The notes beneath the pieces were generated by a model that was given only the letters and a program-made list of their open reading frames with translations, had not been told where the DNA came from and searched no databases. From Demetria terragena DSM 11295 (GTDB taxonomy: Bacteria > Actinomycetota > Actinomycetes > Actinomycetales > Dermatophilaceae), in the NCBI RefSeq assembly GCF_000376825.1, contig NZ_AQXW01000004.1, positions 62,001 to 126,000 on the forward strand: DNA of 64,000 nt. Reading direction: 5' to 3'. Made by a program: the position numbers and the translations under genes. Of this stretch, positions 62,813-64,000 are shown in pieces (position 1 is the first letter of the stretch; each line of letters begins with the position of its first letter).

Positions 62813-64000
62813 ACGTGAGGGCGGTCCAGCCGTTGTGGACTGCAAGCGCAGGGTCACAATCAACCCCACGATGGCGACGGCCAGGGCGACCCCACCGGTC
62901 ACGGTGAGGATCTGCGTTGCGCTCTCGCGCAGCCAGAGCAACACGATCAGGATCTCTACCGTGACTGCGGCGAACGCAAACATGCCAAGACCTCGGCGGT
63001 CATTGCCCATCTGCGAGAACATCCATACCTGCGCCAACGCCCAGCAGGTACCGACCCCGACACACCACGGCACAAGCCAGGCCGAGTCGGCGTAGTCCGA
63101 CCCGCCTGCGAGCGTGATCCACCATTCCGGTGCGAGTCCCGTGAGTACTAGGCCGAACCCGCCGATCAGCAGGATTAGCGCGCTGGCCCGAAGCAGAACT
63201 CGCGCAGCGCCCGGCGCGCCGAGGCGGGGGATCACCAACAAGGCAATGAACTGCGTGCCCCAGGCCAGGGCGCGGGCAAAGGTGGCCGCAAGGGCATACC
63301 CGCCCGAGTCGTGTGCGCTCAGGACCTGTCTGGCTAGCAACACATCGACATTGGTGAGCGCGACGAATGCGGCCAGCGTGAGCTGAGATCGCCACAGTAA
63401 GCGCGCCAGGCCGGGGCGCGTTGAGGGCGTGTCGGTGAGTTCCGCGCGACACAACGTCCATCCGACTGCAGCCGTCAGAAGCCCGGCGATCAGCAACAGG
63501 GCGACCGTCGCCGTCAGGCGAAGGCCAAGGATCGCCACGGCGCTGGCGGCCGCGACACGCATGCCTGCCGTGGCGATATAGAGGACGGACAGCGCGCCGA
63601 TGCGGTGGGTGCCGAGCAGGATTCCTTGAAAGACTCCGGTGACTGTCATCGGAATCAAGGTGAGGCCGGTCAAAATGACGGCCCAGGCCGAATTGAGGTG
63701 CAGGATCGTGGCGACCCAGGGCGAGGCCAGCACGGTGCAGCCCGCGAGCAGAACCCCGATCTGCATGGCCAGCCGCCACCCCGTCGTGGGCTTGGTGGGG
63801 TCGGCGACGGTGCGGGCCACCACTACCTGAAAGGCGCCAGCAGGAATGGCCAGCAGGATGCCGTAGGCGGTCAGCGCCGCGTACGCACCAAAGTCTGCTG
63901 GGCCGAGTGGCCGGGCCAGAATCACCACGACCGCGAAGCTCAGCGCGTTGCTGATGCCCATCGACACTCCAAGGAGAGCGCCACGCAGCGCGTACGGCCG
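62783..64000 (-). CDS. Wzx/MATE-like polysaccharide flippase (5' end outside the window)
   Basis: An integral membrane protein of at least 406 codons with about 12 hydrophobic helices. The opening part RGALLGVSMGISNALSFAVVVILARPLGPADFGAYAAL is the typical start of oligosaccharide flippases (Polysacc_synt family), and the conserved LGPADFG motif is present. The frame stays open to base 64000, so the true start probably lies beyond the window, although a GTG at 63965-63967 exists. It would move lipid-linked glycan units across the membrane for the locus that holds the acyltransferases and nucleotidyltransferase. Confidence 0.85.
   Translation of the reverse strand, partial: RPYALRGALLGVSMGISNALSFAVVVILARPLGPADFGAYAALTAYGILLAIPAGAFQVVVARTVADPTKPTTGWRLAMQIGVLLAGCTVLASPWVATILHLNSAWAVILTGLTLIPMTVTGVFQGILLGTHRIGALSVLYIATAGMRVAAASAVAILGLRLTATVALLLIAGLLTAAVGWTLCRAELTDTPSTRPGLARLLWRSQLTLAAFVALTNVDVLLARQVLSAHDSGGYALAATFARALAWGTQFIALLVIPRLGAPGAARVLLRASALILLIGGFGLVLTGLAPEWWITLAGGSDYADSAWLVPWCVGVGTCWALAQVWMFSQMGNDRRGLGMFAFAAVTVEILIVLLWLRESATQILTVTGGVALAVAIVGLIVTLRLQSTTAGPPSRSGAVTTDRA

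Overview
The window is a contiguous, gene-dense stretch of chromosome from a high-GC Gram-positive bacterium, very probably an actinomycete of the order Micrococcales. Supporting evidence is the mihF-gmk-rpoZ-coaBC-metK-priA order, an actinobacterial PriA without helicase motifs, PdtaR with an ANTAR domain, HGxxPAAW and Trp-associated membrane proteins in the trp operon, and long GTGA/ATGA-coupled operons. All calls rest on reading the sequence; no database search was run.

Layout. (1) 1-6.8 kb: nucleoid/nucleotide/cofactor housekeeping genes (mihF, gmk, rpoZ, coaBC, metK, priA) and a HAD phosphatase. (2) 6.9-14.5 kb: fmt preceded by a 21-codon apparent remnant of def, then rsmB and rpe, then an FMN riboswitch controlling ribD-ribE-ribM-ribBA-ribH. 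(3) 14.5-30.1 kb: dispersed his genes (hisE, hisG, hisF, hisI), a heterodimeric ABC exporter, an acidic membrane-anchored protein of unknown role, and trpE-(two small membrane proteins)-trpC-trpB-trpA. (4) 30.1-40 kb: MauE/DsbA-like redox pair, lgt, gltB-gltD and pyk. (5) 40-43.3 kb: a racemase/NCS1 permease pair read leftward, tRNA-Leu(CAA), and a zinc-type ArsR/SmtB repressor with a His- and Cys-rich metallothionein. (6) 43.3-45.6 kb: pdtaR, then an AT-richer patch with a small secreted protein, a frameshifted ISL3-type transposase tail and a second, truncated copy of the pdtaR 3' end. (7) 45.6-51.9 kb: livJHMGF branched-chain amino-acid importer, DUF554 protein and PaaI-type thioesterase. 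(8) 51.9-64 kb: polA, then a surface-polysaccharide locus: sugar nucleotidyltransferase, three AT3-SGNH acyltransferases, an acidic membrane protein, a methyltransferase and the start-truncated end of a Wzx-like flippase.

Regulatory themes. Many genes have a TAnnnT hexamer ending exactly six bases before the start codon, the geometry of leaderless transcripts (hisF, pyk, pdtaR, arsR, the FUSC gene, the kinase gene, the DUF554 gene). Several strong hairpins close transcription units, some lying across stop codons. The most distinctive findings are the smtB/metallothionein unit with a 12-2-12 operator, the def remnant in front of fmt, and the pdtaR duplication that brackets foreign-looking DNA.
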